Below, one piece after another: positions 46,872 through 56,185 of a stretch of DNA of 64,000 nt. The notes under the pieces are model-generated. The model was given only the letters and a program-made list of their open reading frames with translations, ran no database searches and had not been told where the DNA came from. The position numbers and the translations under genes are program-made. Within the stretch, counting starts at the first letter, position 1, and each line of letters begins with the position of its first letter. This stretch comes from Usnea hakonensis (lineage: Eukaryota; Ascomycota; Lecanoromycetes; Lecanorales; Parmeliaceae): positions 1 through 64,000 of the forward strand of contig BLJB01000177.1 in the NCBI GenBank assembly GCA_013423325.1, written 5' to 3'.

Positions 46872-48215
46872 ATGGATAAGTTCCAGGCTTTTGGGAAGAA
46901 TATATCGTGAGTGTTTCGCGAGCCACCGCTATCGTATCTAGACAGCTGAACAGTCGGCAGGTCTTCATTCTCCCCTTTCGCAGCGCGGACTCAGCAGTAC
47001 GTTAAAGAGCAATTGGGTACTGCTGACGACAAGGTACATTTGCCCTAAAACACTCGGACGGGACGAGAGCGTCTTCGGCACCGCAGCTGAAACAAGGTAT
47101 ATCTAGACTGAACTTCCACCGGACTACATTGAGCTCGAGAAGCGCGTCGATGCCCTCAAACAAGTGCATCAGAAGCTTCTCCAAGTCACGTACGTATGCT
47201 TTGGACCACCCTCCCCCGTTTCTCCCTCCTCTTTCTAACACTGACACTTACGAAAGCTCGCAATACTCAAACGAAGCCTATGACTACCCTCCCAACATCC
47301 GCGAGTCCTTTAACGATCTCGGACGCACCATAACCGACAAAGTCAACCTCCTCTCCCACGCCAAAACCCCCGGCGAAGCCCAAGCAGTTTTCACCGCTCC
47401 CCCCAGCGCGAAGCCCCAGCCCAAAACCTTTTCCCATGCCATCGCTCGCGCCTCCCTCGCCGGCAGTCAGTTGCTCATTCAGACCAATCCTTCCTCCACG
47501 AGTGAGGAAGACCCATTGGCCACCGCTTTGGAGAAGTATGCCTTGGCGAGCGAGAAGGTCGGAGAGGTTCGCTTGGCGCAGGACCAACAGATCCAGCAGA
47601 GATTCCTGGCAGGTTGGAGCACGACGTTGAATACCAATCTGATGTTTGCGACCAGGGCGAGGAGGGGCGTGGAGAATGCGAGGTTGGGACTGGATGCTAC
47701 AAAGGCCAAGGGGAAAGGTAGCAAGGGGGAGGAGGATCTGCCGATGAGTGACGAGCATCGAGCTGAGGTGGAGAGGAAAGAGGATGATTTCGTGGCAGTT
47801 ACGGAGGACGCTGTGGGTGTGATGAAGAATGTGCGTATCTGCCCTCTTCCTCACGAAGGCGAATGCACAAGTACGAGGTTGCTGACACAGAGATGGATGA
47901 TAGGTCCTCGACACACCGGAACCTTTACGCAATCTCGCAGATCTTATCGCTGCGCAGCTGGAGTTTCACAAAAAGGCCTACGAGATCCTGAGCGAGCTGG
48001 CACCTGTTGTCGACGGCCTTCAGGTGGAGCAGGAGGCAAGCTACAGGTAAGTTGCTGATCAGAGTCGTTCTCCTACATCTTGGGACGTGGTCAGGACTGG
48101 AAGACAAGATCCAGAAGAAGTCGAATCTTGAGGCCTGCCATGTGACGTTAGAGCCACCTTTCGAACGGGCATGCTAACTTCTATTTCCAATAGGAAGAGC
48201 CGTGATGGCAGCTGA
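46872..48215 (+). CDS. GVP36: BAR domain protein Gvp36 family
   Basis: Gvp36 is a BAR-domain membrane-bending protein of Golgi vesicles with roles in endocytosis and vacuole shape. Six exons close in phase: 46872-46906, 46961-47033, 47107-47189, 47257-47830, 47904-48046 and 48194-48215. They give 309 aa. The protein starts MDKFQAFGKNISSSFSPFAA. It continues RTQQYVKEQLGTADDKTELP, PPDYIELEKRVDALKQVHQK and SQYSNEAYDYPPNIRESFN. These long charged helices are typical of a BAR fold. The later helices contain YALASEKVGEVRLAQDQQIQ and DLIAAQLEFHKKAYEILSEL. The protein ends YRKSRDGS. The final exon is only 22 nt. Confidence 0.9.
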
Positions 48216-48928
48216 GTGGGCAACCTGAATTGGACAAGCTCAATGGAGGAATCCCGAGTCTTCATTCCGCAATTCATAGGCTGCTTTCTGTATTTTATGA
48301 ACACGGGACTGGCTGTGTCAATCATTCCTAGTCTTTCAAGCAGCTACTACTGTAGCCGGCGTTCTTCAGAGCGGATGCACCTCGTGTACCACTTCAATAC
48401 GTACTTCTACTAGTATCACTCAAAGCGTTGCGGCATCGTTCCATGCCAAAAGGTGACATTTGATTTCTTCGGAGTATGTCGAACCACAATCTCTGAGCCA
48501 GTGACCAAACCTAAGCCCATTCACAAGCAAAGCCACCGCTGTCCACATACAAATTTCCGTCAATCTATCTACGACTTCACGCTAGTTGCCCCAACTTTTC
48601 TGCGTGGGCACCCTGATGGCATCCTAGTCCGTAACCCCTTTTAGTATGCTAACAACCTGGTCTGAAGTTTCTCTAACTGATGAAGAGATCTCAGAGCTTT
48701 TCGTTTCTCGTCCGCTTCTTCGGGCAAATGCCCGATTACTATTGAGCTTGAAGTGTGACGGCTTCGAACCGGAAACGCCGGTCTTCTAGGCTTGCAGGCA
48801 GCACGATCTTGATGAGATCCGTATGCGGACATTGAACATAATGAGCTCCTCTGCTGATGACGCGACTGCTCTTATCGAGTGGCAAACAACAACTTCAACG
48901 CATCTGCCGGCAGTCCATTCTTCTCCCT
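48216..48928. other. Convergent intergenic region
   Basis: The 713 bp separate the GVP36 and ARV1 stop codons. A TTCGAACC element at about 48763 resembles a tRNA B box on the minus strand, but no cloverleaf forms around it. No gene was found. Confidence 0.45.
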
Positions 48929-50147
48929 TCATCCTTCGGTTCCAAATCCAACAGCTCCCAGTATCACACTTCTAACCATCCATCTCGCCGCCCCACCGGC
49001 AGCTACCAAGCCCAAGGCTGTCAAATATCCGCATCCCAACAGTATCCTTAAAGCCTCCATATTCTGAACAGCAACAGCCCATGCAACGCCCCGTCGCACC
49101 CAATCAACGCCTCCGCTTTCCGCGAAGAGGAACGAGGATAGAAATGTAACGCCGAAGCTGTTCAAAGGTGGTTCCGCAGTCGAGGCGGGGTTCGTGGCCT
49201 CGGAGGTATCACCATACTTCCAGACAACCATTAAGATTGGGAATAGGGACATGCAGGAGCTGACAACCAGGGCTGTAGAGATGGAATTAGGCGTCGGCTT
49301 CTTCGGCGGAGCTGGAAGTTGAGCGACGGCATTACCAGTAGAAGTGGAAGTGGACCCGCCTCCATCGCTATGCTCGTCGTTGGCCGTGGCACCAAGCTTC
49401 GAAAATATCGCCAGCCAACGGATCGTCAGATGCTGAGAAAGCGTAGTCAAGGCGCAGAGGAAAAAATAGAAGGCATATTGGAAGAGTACGGGAAGCGTTG
49501 GGATCGGCGAGTGGGCGGCGAAGGGTGGCGGGAGGGACTCGATGTGTGACCAGGTTAGGTAGACGTCGAAGAGTAGGAGAAGGGTGCCGAGGCGGGTGAT
49601 GGAGGGCTGCGATATCCAACCATTAGTTGCTTCCCGGAGCACGTTATGGGAGTGTAATTTACGTCGAGCTCGTCATCGTCGCGCGAGAGGCGATTGAAAA
49701 GAAGGTGTCTGTAGACCTGTTAGAGGGTTAGCTTTGAGCTTTTCTGTATTGCCATTATAGCTGATGGCCACACAAACGCCGATAAGCTGGTCGTTATATG
49801 CATACCTATTTCTTCTTTACTCAGGGCTGGCTTACCTGTGGTTTCACAAGTACGAGATCAATGAATAAGACTACAAAGTCGTGCTCGACATACTTGTCCG
49901 CAAAGCGCTTGCAACGCGGACATTGTGTCAACCTTACGTCTCCACCGGCCCCAGCGTCGGTCGTCTTGGCCTTGGTTTCTGCAGGCTTCGGTACGTTGAG
50001 GAGGGGCTTCTGCTGACTTGAGAAATTGGAGGTGGACTGGTTGTAAGTCGATTTAGAGGCGGGCAGACTGTTGGCTTTGTGATTCCGGCTATGGAGGACA
50101 TGATAGAGCTGAGAGACGGGATAGCAACATTCGATACATATTGGCAT
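48929..50147 (-). CDS. ARV1: ARV1 lipid homeostasis protein
   Basis: Arv1 is an ER membrane protein involved in sterol distribution, sphingolipid metabolism and GPI precursor handling. Exons 49836-50147, 49663-49716 and 48929-49606 give 347 aa. The N-terminal Arv1 homology domain has MPICIECCYPVSQLYHVLHS and a second Cys pair, TQCPRCKRFADKYVEHDFVV. A Ser/Lys-rich insert lies between them, longer than in the short form of the domain. The splice junctions restore KPQVYRHLLFNRLSRDDDEL and PSITRLGTLLLLFDVYL. Several hydrophobic segments follow (FQYAFYFFLCALTTLSQHLT, SISTALVVSSCMSLFPILMV). The C-terminal part has ALRILLGCGYLTALGLVAAG. The middle linker is Gly/Ser/Thr-rich. Confidence 0.92.
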
Positions 50148-50683
50148 ATTGCCTTCAAGAGCGTCTTCACATGATTGGAGCTGCTTTCTTCTATCCTTGT
50201 GTTGGTGTACCGGAAATCCAGTAATTGTGTTTGAAAAGTGCTGTTGTGAAGGTCTACGGAGTACTTATTTTCTTATTTTACGAAACTTGGGCTGGCAGAA
50301 AAGATTTCTAACCATGCAAAATATAACATATGATTCGTGAGGCACTAATTTAAAACACATAACACTTTGATGATTCGGAAACCTCATTCAATCATTCGTC
50401 TCCTTTGAATAAGGTGGGGAACTCATCTCTAATCACCTATCCGAAATTGATCATGGCCAGACATCCTACCATGCATACGAACGCATTCTATCCACTTCAT
50501 TCTTCTGTCAATGAGTAAAATGGCGTGTGCTACTGCGACCCGATACGCAGTGATTGAAACATATGCTTGGGCAGTGGATCGACAGCATCGACGGCTAAGG
50601 ACTCATGTCAAAGTCGCCAACAGGGCCTTAACCATTCTCGAGTCCGGCGCTTGGGGATTGATCAGCTCAATGTCTTCTGCCAA
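50148..50683. other. Intergenic, no gene seen
   Basis: The 536 bp lie between the ARV1 start and the DUF8035-like stop codon, both on the minus strand. No gene was found. Confidence 0.4.
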
Positions 50684-52482
50684 TCACCGTACAAAGCTCA
50701 TATTACCTTTGCGATCCTTCTCAATCTTGACATCCTTCTCACGCCTCTCAATGATAACTTCGTCATATTTGCTCGACTTTCTGTGCTCCTTCTCAAGCTC
50801 TCTCTCCATTTTCAGCTTCTTCTTCTCCGCTTCGAGGGCTCGTATCTCGGCCTTGATGCTACGCTCGTCTCTGCTACTGGTACGTTCTTTCTCACGATGG
50901 GGAAGGACCATTGCCAAAGGACCGGTAGTTATGTGATTCGACTCGCCGACTTCCTCGATGATCTCGCCGTGACCGACAGACTTTGATCGGTGGCGAGATT
51001 TGCTGCGGACCGACCTCTTCTCAATAATGACGGATGGTACAGAGGGGCTGCTGCTGCTGCTGCTGCTACTAGACTCGCTCTCGGACTCGCCGCCCGCCTC
51101 TGAATGACCACCTTTGGTTGAATGGCCCCCTTTGGTTGAATGACCACCTTTTGTCGAATGGCCCCCTTTTGTCGAATGTCCCCCTTTGACCGTGCTTCCT
51201 CCTTTGGTTGAGTGACCACCATGCGTAGATTTTCCATCACCGTGATGGGACTTGCCGCCATGGGTAGATTTCCCTCCATGAGTAGATTTGCCGCCGTGAG
51301 TAGATTTGCCGCCGTGAGTAGATTTACCGCCATGGGTGGACTTGGCACCATGCTCGGAATGCACTTCAGGGATAGCGCCGCTCATTACGTCCCATTCGCG
51401 GACTGAACGTGGAACTTCGGCTGGTGGTGGTGGAACGACAATCTCTGGAATGACGATTTCGCGTCGCTCAATGATTTCTTCTGCTGGAGGAGGTGGAGCT
51501 TCGATCATGTACGTGGTGCGGCCTGGCTCCCATGTAAGTGGAACGACGAGCTGTAATTAGAAGCGCTTTGACTTACTTTCGCCCCTATTCATCTCTTTGC
51601 TGACGTTGATAACTTCGTCAATACGTTCTTTGTCCAAAGCCTTGAGGATGATGACCATTTCGCCCTTACCACAAACTGTTTAGCTGTTTCACCATGATAT
51701 TGATAGCATGACTTGCTTACCTCTTCTTCGAATGGATAGCCCAGCTCTATGATAGCTCGCTTGTTCACCAATTTTCCCGGCATTCTTGTCTTGCCTTTTC
51801 TAGGGAACGGTTCTTCTTCTTCAACCTCGAAGCTCTCCCTCTCTTCGAACTCGGGTTCGACGCCTCTCCTTCTTCTGACCGTAGAAATTTCTCTCTCCTT
51901 GTATCCTCTGAATTCCTCATCGCCGTAGTAGTCTGGTTCTGCGATCCGGATTTCTTCCAAGTCTCGTTCGTACCGGGGTGGGCTTCTCCTGCGTCTACCG
52001 GGACCAGGCATAGCAATTATCTCGGGTGGTTCCCTGGGATACCTAGGTAGCGGCCTTCGATCAAAGGTGTCAAGGCTACTCTGTCGGCGTATAATGCCGG
52101 GCCTCGGGGGCGCTCGCCTCATCTCGTAACCCCTTCGCTCCATTGGCTCTGGTTCCCTGCTGGGACTTCTCTCAAAGGTATCGATGTCTTCCTCCTCATA
52201 GTATCGCTGTTGTCTGCCGCCTGACCTCCGAGCCGGTGGACCGAATCTCTCTTCCTCGAAAAAGCGGTCTCTCTCCTCGAAGTGTTCACCACGCGGAACG
52301 CGAGGAGGAGGGGAGCGGAATTCTTCGACAGCAGCCTCGCGGCCTGGCGGTCGAAATGGGGCATAACGCTCGTGTTCTTCGATACGCTCCCGCTCAATCA
52401 CTTGACGTCCACCTCGCTCACGGTTGAAACGCTCTGCATTCCAGCGTTCACCGCCCCCACCGTAGTCACCATATCGTGACAT
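50684..52482 (-). CDS. Charged fungal protein, DUF8035-like, with tandem peptide repeats
   Basis: Exons 51721-52482, 51605-51664 and 50684-51550 give about 562 aa. The first half is extremely rich in Arg, Glu, Tyr and Pro (YGDYGGGGERW, RRRRSPPRYERDL). A short conserved-looking core spans the first intron: MPGKLVNKRAIIELGYPFEE then GEMVIILKALDKERIDEVIN. This resembles the fungal family I remember as DUF8035. A Pro-rich linker (EAPPPPAEEI) leads into two tandem repeats: KSTHGG about five times and GHSTKG about five times. A Ser/Glu run follows, then a basic tail with KRSVRSKSRHRSKS and a coiled coil (IRALEAEKKKLKMERELEKE). The second intron's donor (GTCAGC) is weak; a closer GTAAGT would leave a 26-nt intron out of frame. 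Function is unknown. Confidence 0.7.
51108..51350 (-). repeat. Coding minisatellite, 18-bp units (KSTHGG and GHSTKG)
   Basis: Two families of 18-bp units lie head to tail inside the DUF8035-like gene. One (about 51226-51350) encodes KSTHGG five times with one KSHHGDG variant. The other (about 51108-51220) encodes GHSTKG five times with one GGSTVKG variant. Both preserve frame because the unit is a multiple of three. A run of CTG/GCT triplets (about 51045-51068) just beyond encodes a Ser stretch. Copy number probably varies between strains. Confidence 0.9.
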
Positions 52483-52854
52483 GGCAGATGATTTCTAGGA
52501 ATGAAGAGGGAGAAAGCAGTGTAAGGTTGTGCAGCTGAAAGTTGTGCGGCCGAATGATTGGCGTCCTCGAGCAATGTAGTTGACCGGTCAGGAATTTGCA
52601 GCCGATGGCTCGAATCTGAGGGATTAGATTGAGGAATCGGAATTGACGGCAGAGTCAAGACTGCACAACTAGGTACTGATCTACAATATAATTCTTGCCT
52701 GCAGCTGTTGTTGGTGGGAAGAAATTAGGCTCACACGAGAGTGCGAAGCCTGGCCTGATGACGCTGAGGCCCGGGTGGGGTTGGGAGAGCCTTCTACTCT
52801 AGCACGTGGTGTAAATTAGCTAGCCTCCACTTAGTCATCATTGCTCTAGCATCT
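52483..52854. other. Upstream region of the DUF8035-like gene
   Basis: The 372 bp lie between the DUF8035-like start codon and the left target duplication of the mobile element. No gene was found. Confidence 0.4.
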
Positions 52855-53480
52855 GGGGATCGGTTGCCTCAGTCCCTCAGACCTGCTAAGCCGTTTCGAG
52901 CCGGGCTCTTACCTATTCGGGCTTAGATGTGGCTAGATTGCTGACTACGTACCCTAACGGCGGCAGGTCTGAGCGCAAAACCCGGAATTTGAATCAGATC
53001 CGCGTTAACTCGAAGAGTTACGAACTTTTTAACTCTTAAAAATATTAGTATAAATTAAAAATATATAAATATAAGTCGAGAAAATAGAATAAAATTTCGT
53101 ATATCTAATAATTAATTATATCGATTAAAATCGTTACGAGGGGATTATTAGGTTCGCGTTTTAAATCTTTAAATTAATAAGGAAAAAAATTTAGAAACCC
53201 CCCTACAAACTTTTTAAATACTTTAGATTTTAAAAAATACTTCGAGAGGTCTCTATTAGAAATTTAAAAATCTCGCGCCGACTTTTTTAAATAAGAGATA
53301 TCTAGTTATATTCGTCGAATTACTTAAATAGGTAGTCGTACTAAGGTATTTCTACGTAAAATACCGACTTTTGCGCTCAGACGTACTAACCTCCGGGTGG
53401 TGAGTAAGCAACTGCGCCACCACCAAGCCCCCCCCCCCGAGGGTGAAGGCACTTCTGAGGGACTGAGGCAAGGGGATCGG
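52855..53480. mobile_element. Non-autonomous MULE-like miniature transposon with 9-bp target duplication
   Basis: The element is 52864-53471 (608 bp). Its ends are a perfect 18-bp terminal inverted repeat: TTGCCTCAGTCCCTCAGA at 52864-52881, and its reverse complement at 53454-53471. The 9-bp word GGGGATCGG flanks both sides (52855-52863 and 53472-53480) and is the target-site duplication. A second 14-bp inverted pair, GTCTGAGCGCAAAA, lies inside each arm (52967-52980 and 53369-53382). No ORF longer than chance is present, so it cannot move by itself. A 9-bp duplication with short perfect ends is typical of Mutator-like (MULE/Hop) elements. It sits 380 bp upstream of the DUF8035-like gene. Confidence 0.88.
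52985..53360. repeat. AT-rich core of the mobile element, RIP-like
   Basis: The core between the inner arms is visibly very AT-rich, with many TA dinucleotides (for example TTAAAAATATTAG and TATATAAATATAAG). The arms remain GC-rich. This fits repeat-induced point mutation (C-to-T in repeats), known in many Pezizomycotina. I have not calculated RIP indices. Confidence 0.6.
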
Positions 53481-54026
53481 TATGAATACGTATCCTTGCA
53501 CGAAGTCACCGCTAAAGTAGCCCCTAAAGTCAACCCTATAATAATCAATCGTCCCTAAAGATACCCCTAAAATAGCCTCTTGAGGGTGATTGAACCCCCT
53601 AATCAAACCCCGAAGAGTTCTACAAGTACAAAATATTTGAACAGCATAAACATGAATACGAAAATTGAATCGATTCTACTATGGTATAAGATAGAGAGCG
53701 GGAGATATGGTGGGGTACCTTAGAGGGCTACTTCAAGTCAACATCACTTAGAGATGGCGGACGAAGAGCTTGGGAGGACGGTTTTTATTACTACTTTCTT
53801 TTAAATTCTAAATTATCTATCCCTCCCCAAAGTCACTCCTAGAATCACCCCCAAAGTGAGCCCCAAAGCAGCCCCAAAAGTCCTCTAAGTAGCTCTTACC
53901 ATGAGGCAGGGACAAAATCATGTTAAATGTTGGCAAATCTCCCAAGGATGTACAACAATCAGCCGCCCAAGTATTGTGATACCAAAACTCAAACCAAAAA
54001 CCAAAAAAACAAACAAAACTCCCGGG
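53481..54026. repeat. Degenerate CCCCAAAGT-like repeats in the 3' flank of the NDT80-family gene
   Basis: Between the mobile element and the regulator's stop codon, short units of the type CCCCTAAAGT recur at about 53505-53590. Units of the type CCCCAAAGT recur at about 53823-53890. They are irregular in spacing. No coding frame fits. This may be a decayed minisatellite. Confidence 0.5.
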
Positions 54027-56185
54027 CTAAATGCCTTCCCATGCCCTTGGTGCAAGGTCTCGCAGTCGTTCATCAAGCTGGGGGATGGTCTTACTGTTGA
54101 GAGTACCATTTGCGTTGAACATTTGCGGAGTCACAAGGGCGGTGTTGTTGCTGCCACTGCCAGTCCCGTAGGTGAGGCTTGGAAGACGGGACGAAGCCCG
54201 AGTCGCCCGGGTGCTGCTGCTGTCAGGCTTGTTGCAAGATTTCCGCGACGCCTTCGCTTTCCTTTTCTTGCTCTGTTTGGTCGAGCCCTTCTTGATTCTG
54301 GCTGCACCTCCTTGCAAAGGTTTCTTTCCTTTGGGGTCAGGATCGTTCGGGTCGGATTCATGTTCGCTCACTTGGAAGGACAAGGGACAGCGACCCCGTA
54401 CGACGAGCGGCTCTGACATCCTAGACGCAACTGTGACTAGTTGTGGGACTCCATCGACAATGACTTCTGCTTTGAGCTCGAGAACAATATGGTAGACCTG
54501 TTGGTCTGTTCTTCTTGCACCATTGTTCTGCGTCGCAGCCCTGAATTGGTTCCTGTGAAAGGTATGGTTCATGGGCACGGTCATGTTGTCCTCTCTGGAT
54601 CCTGTAGACGCCGAGAAGGAGTTGCTGGAGCCTTCTTTGAGTGGCTTCATCCTCTGTGGTTCTATTGGTGGCGGGTCCCTTCCATGATGCAGTGGTTTAC
54701 GTTTGGCGTTGAAAACCACTATCTTGATCTCTGGGCCTTCCTCTGTGTCCATAACACCTCTCATGCACATAAAGAGGCCTTGGACTGGGATTCGCTCGCG
54801 GTTTCGCAGATGAAGATACAGCAGTTCGTCCAAGGTTGACTTTGAGCGACAAACCAGAGTATAAGAACCTTGAACGCCGAAATAATTGCGTCTGTACAGT
54901 ATGAGGTAGTCCTTCTGTCGGGCGACCCATCTCTTCAACACAATTAGCGCGATTATTTTCGCTTCCACCGAGGTACCGTTAGCATCACGCATGTCTGCCT
55001 TGGACTTAGTTTCGTAAAACTGGGGGATTCCCATGCCAATGGTTTCTGGGTGATTTTGCCAGCCATCTACCCCTGGGTCGGCTTGATGATCCCAATCGCC
55101 ATTGGATGCATCTGCACCGTCCAGCTCGTCGTCAGAGTCGCTATCAGATTCTGCTCGCCCAGCGTACATTGGTATCTGCCCATGTAGGAGGGTGCTCGGG
55201 TCCAAGGTGGAAGCAGCGGACATTTGCGAAGTGACGATGTTTGAGGAATACGCATGTCCATTATCAACACCGTAAGCATTTGCCTGCGAGGACAAATGTG
55301 GAAGGCGATATTTCCTGTCAGGAGTTTGCAACGGTGCAAGGATTGGATGCTCCAGGAACATGTCGGGATTCTGCAAACTAAGATTTTCAGACAGTGTTAG
55401 CTTATTGGGTCCTCGTGATATTGCCGTAAGGATATCCATTCAGGGCACGAGAACGTTGGAGTCCTATACAAGGGTGCAGGTACAATGATATAGGAATATT
55501 AATTCTCACCTGTAGTTACGCATATAGCGTTCTTCAGGTCTCGCATGCATCATCGGCAACATGGGTGCTGAGCTCATTCGCCGTTCGCCTACACCAGCCC
55601 ACCTCTCAATATCGAGAAACCCGGGAATTGGAATATGGAAGGTGTTTCCATTCGGGGGTGACGAGTGTGACAGCAATGAAGGCATTCTATCCAATGTTGC
55701 TGGATTGGCGTTTCCTGCTGATCCTCTCTCCTGGAGGTCATGGGAGCTTGCAGACCTTGGTGATGGTGAGTTAGCTTCAGAAACAACGGCCGTGCTACTT
55801 GCTGTGGTTTTATGCTCCGGTTCCGCAAGCACAATTATTGAACCTGCGGTAGGAGAGCGGAGTACAACGTACGACGCAACGCAGGCAAAGGTGAATAGGA
55901 TCTATGTGATCGTGTAATGCATAGGGCAAGAGAAGGGGAGAATTGGACGACGGTCATCGTACGCACTTGCGTGTGTGTGAAGATGTAATCGAAGAGGATG
56001 AAAACGCAAGATGTTTGGTTGCGAAGGGACTTGGTGATGCGAACTTACAGAGTCTGCGCCAATCCACCGCCACCAAGAGGAAGGTGTTGCCAAAGCGGCT
56101 TTTCTGATGGAGAAATGTCCCGAGCATAATCTTGCCCATCGGCAGGTTCATCTTTGATATATCCCACGTGTGGGAAATTGCCCAT
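54027..56185 (-). CDS. NDT80/PhoG-domain transcription factor, VIB-1/XprG type
   Basis: Proteins of this family (Ndt80, VIB-1, XprG) control meiosis, heterokaryon incompatibility, extracellular proteases and starvation responses. Exons 56049-56185, 55510-55797 and 54027-55377 give 591 aa. It starts MGNFPHVGYIKDEPADGQDY. The first two junctions give GLAQTLSTAVVSEAN and YMRNYSLQNPDMFLEHPILA. The DNA-binding domain (about 270-490) shows LILYRRNYFGVQGSYTLVC, RIPVQGLFMCMRGVMDTEEG, NHTFHRNQFRAATQNNGARR, TDQQVYHIVLELKAEV and LVTVASRMSEPLVVRGRCPL, all hallmarks of the Ig-like fold. An acidic stretch (ESDSDSDDELDGAD) precedes it. A Lys-rich, Ser-rich tail follows. The upstream 2.8 kb is gene-free. The starting Met could have an additional upstream exon, since only one in-frame ATG was tested. 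Confidence 0.88.

Noticed and set aside
48735..48830. tRNA-like B-box match (GGTTCGAAGCC on the minus strand)
   Set aside because: The T-arm stem does not pair beyond three bases and no matching acceptor or anticodon arm is present upstream.
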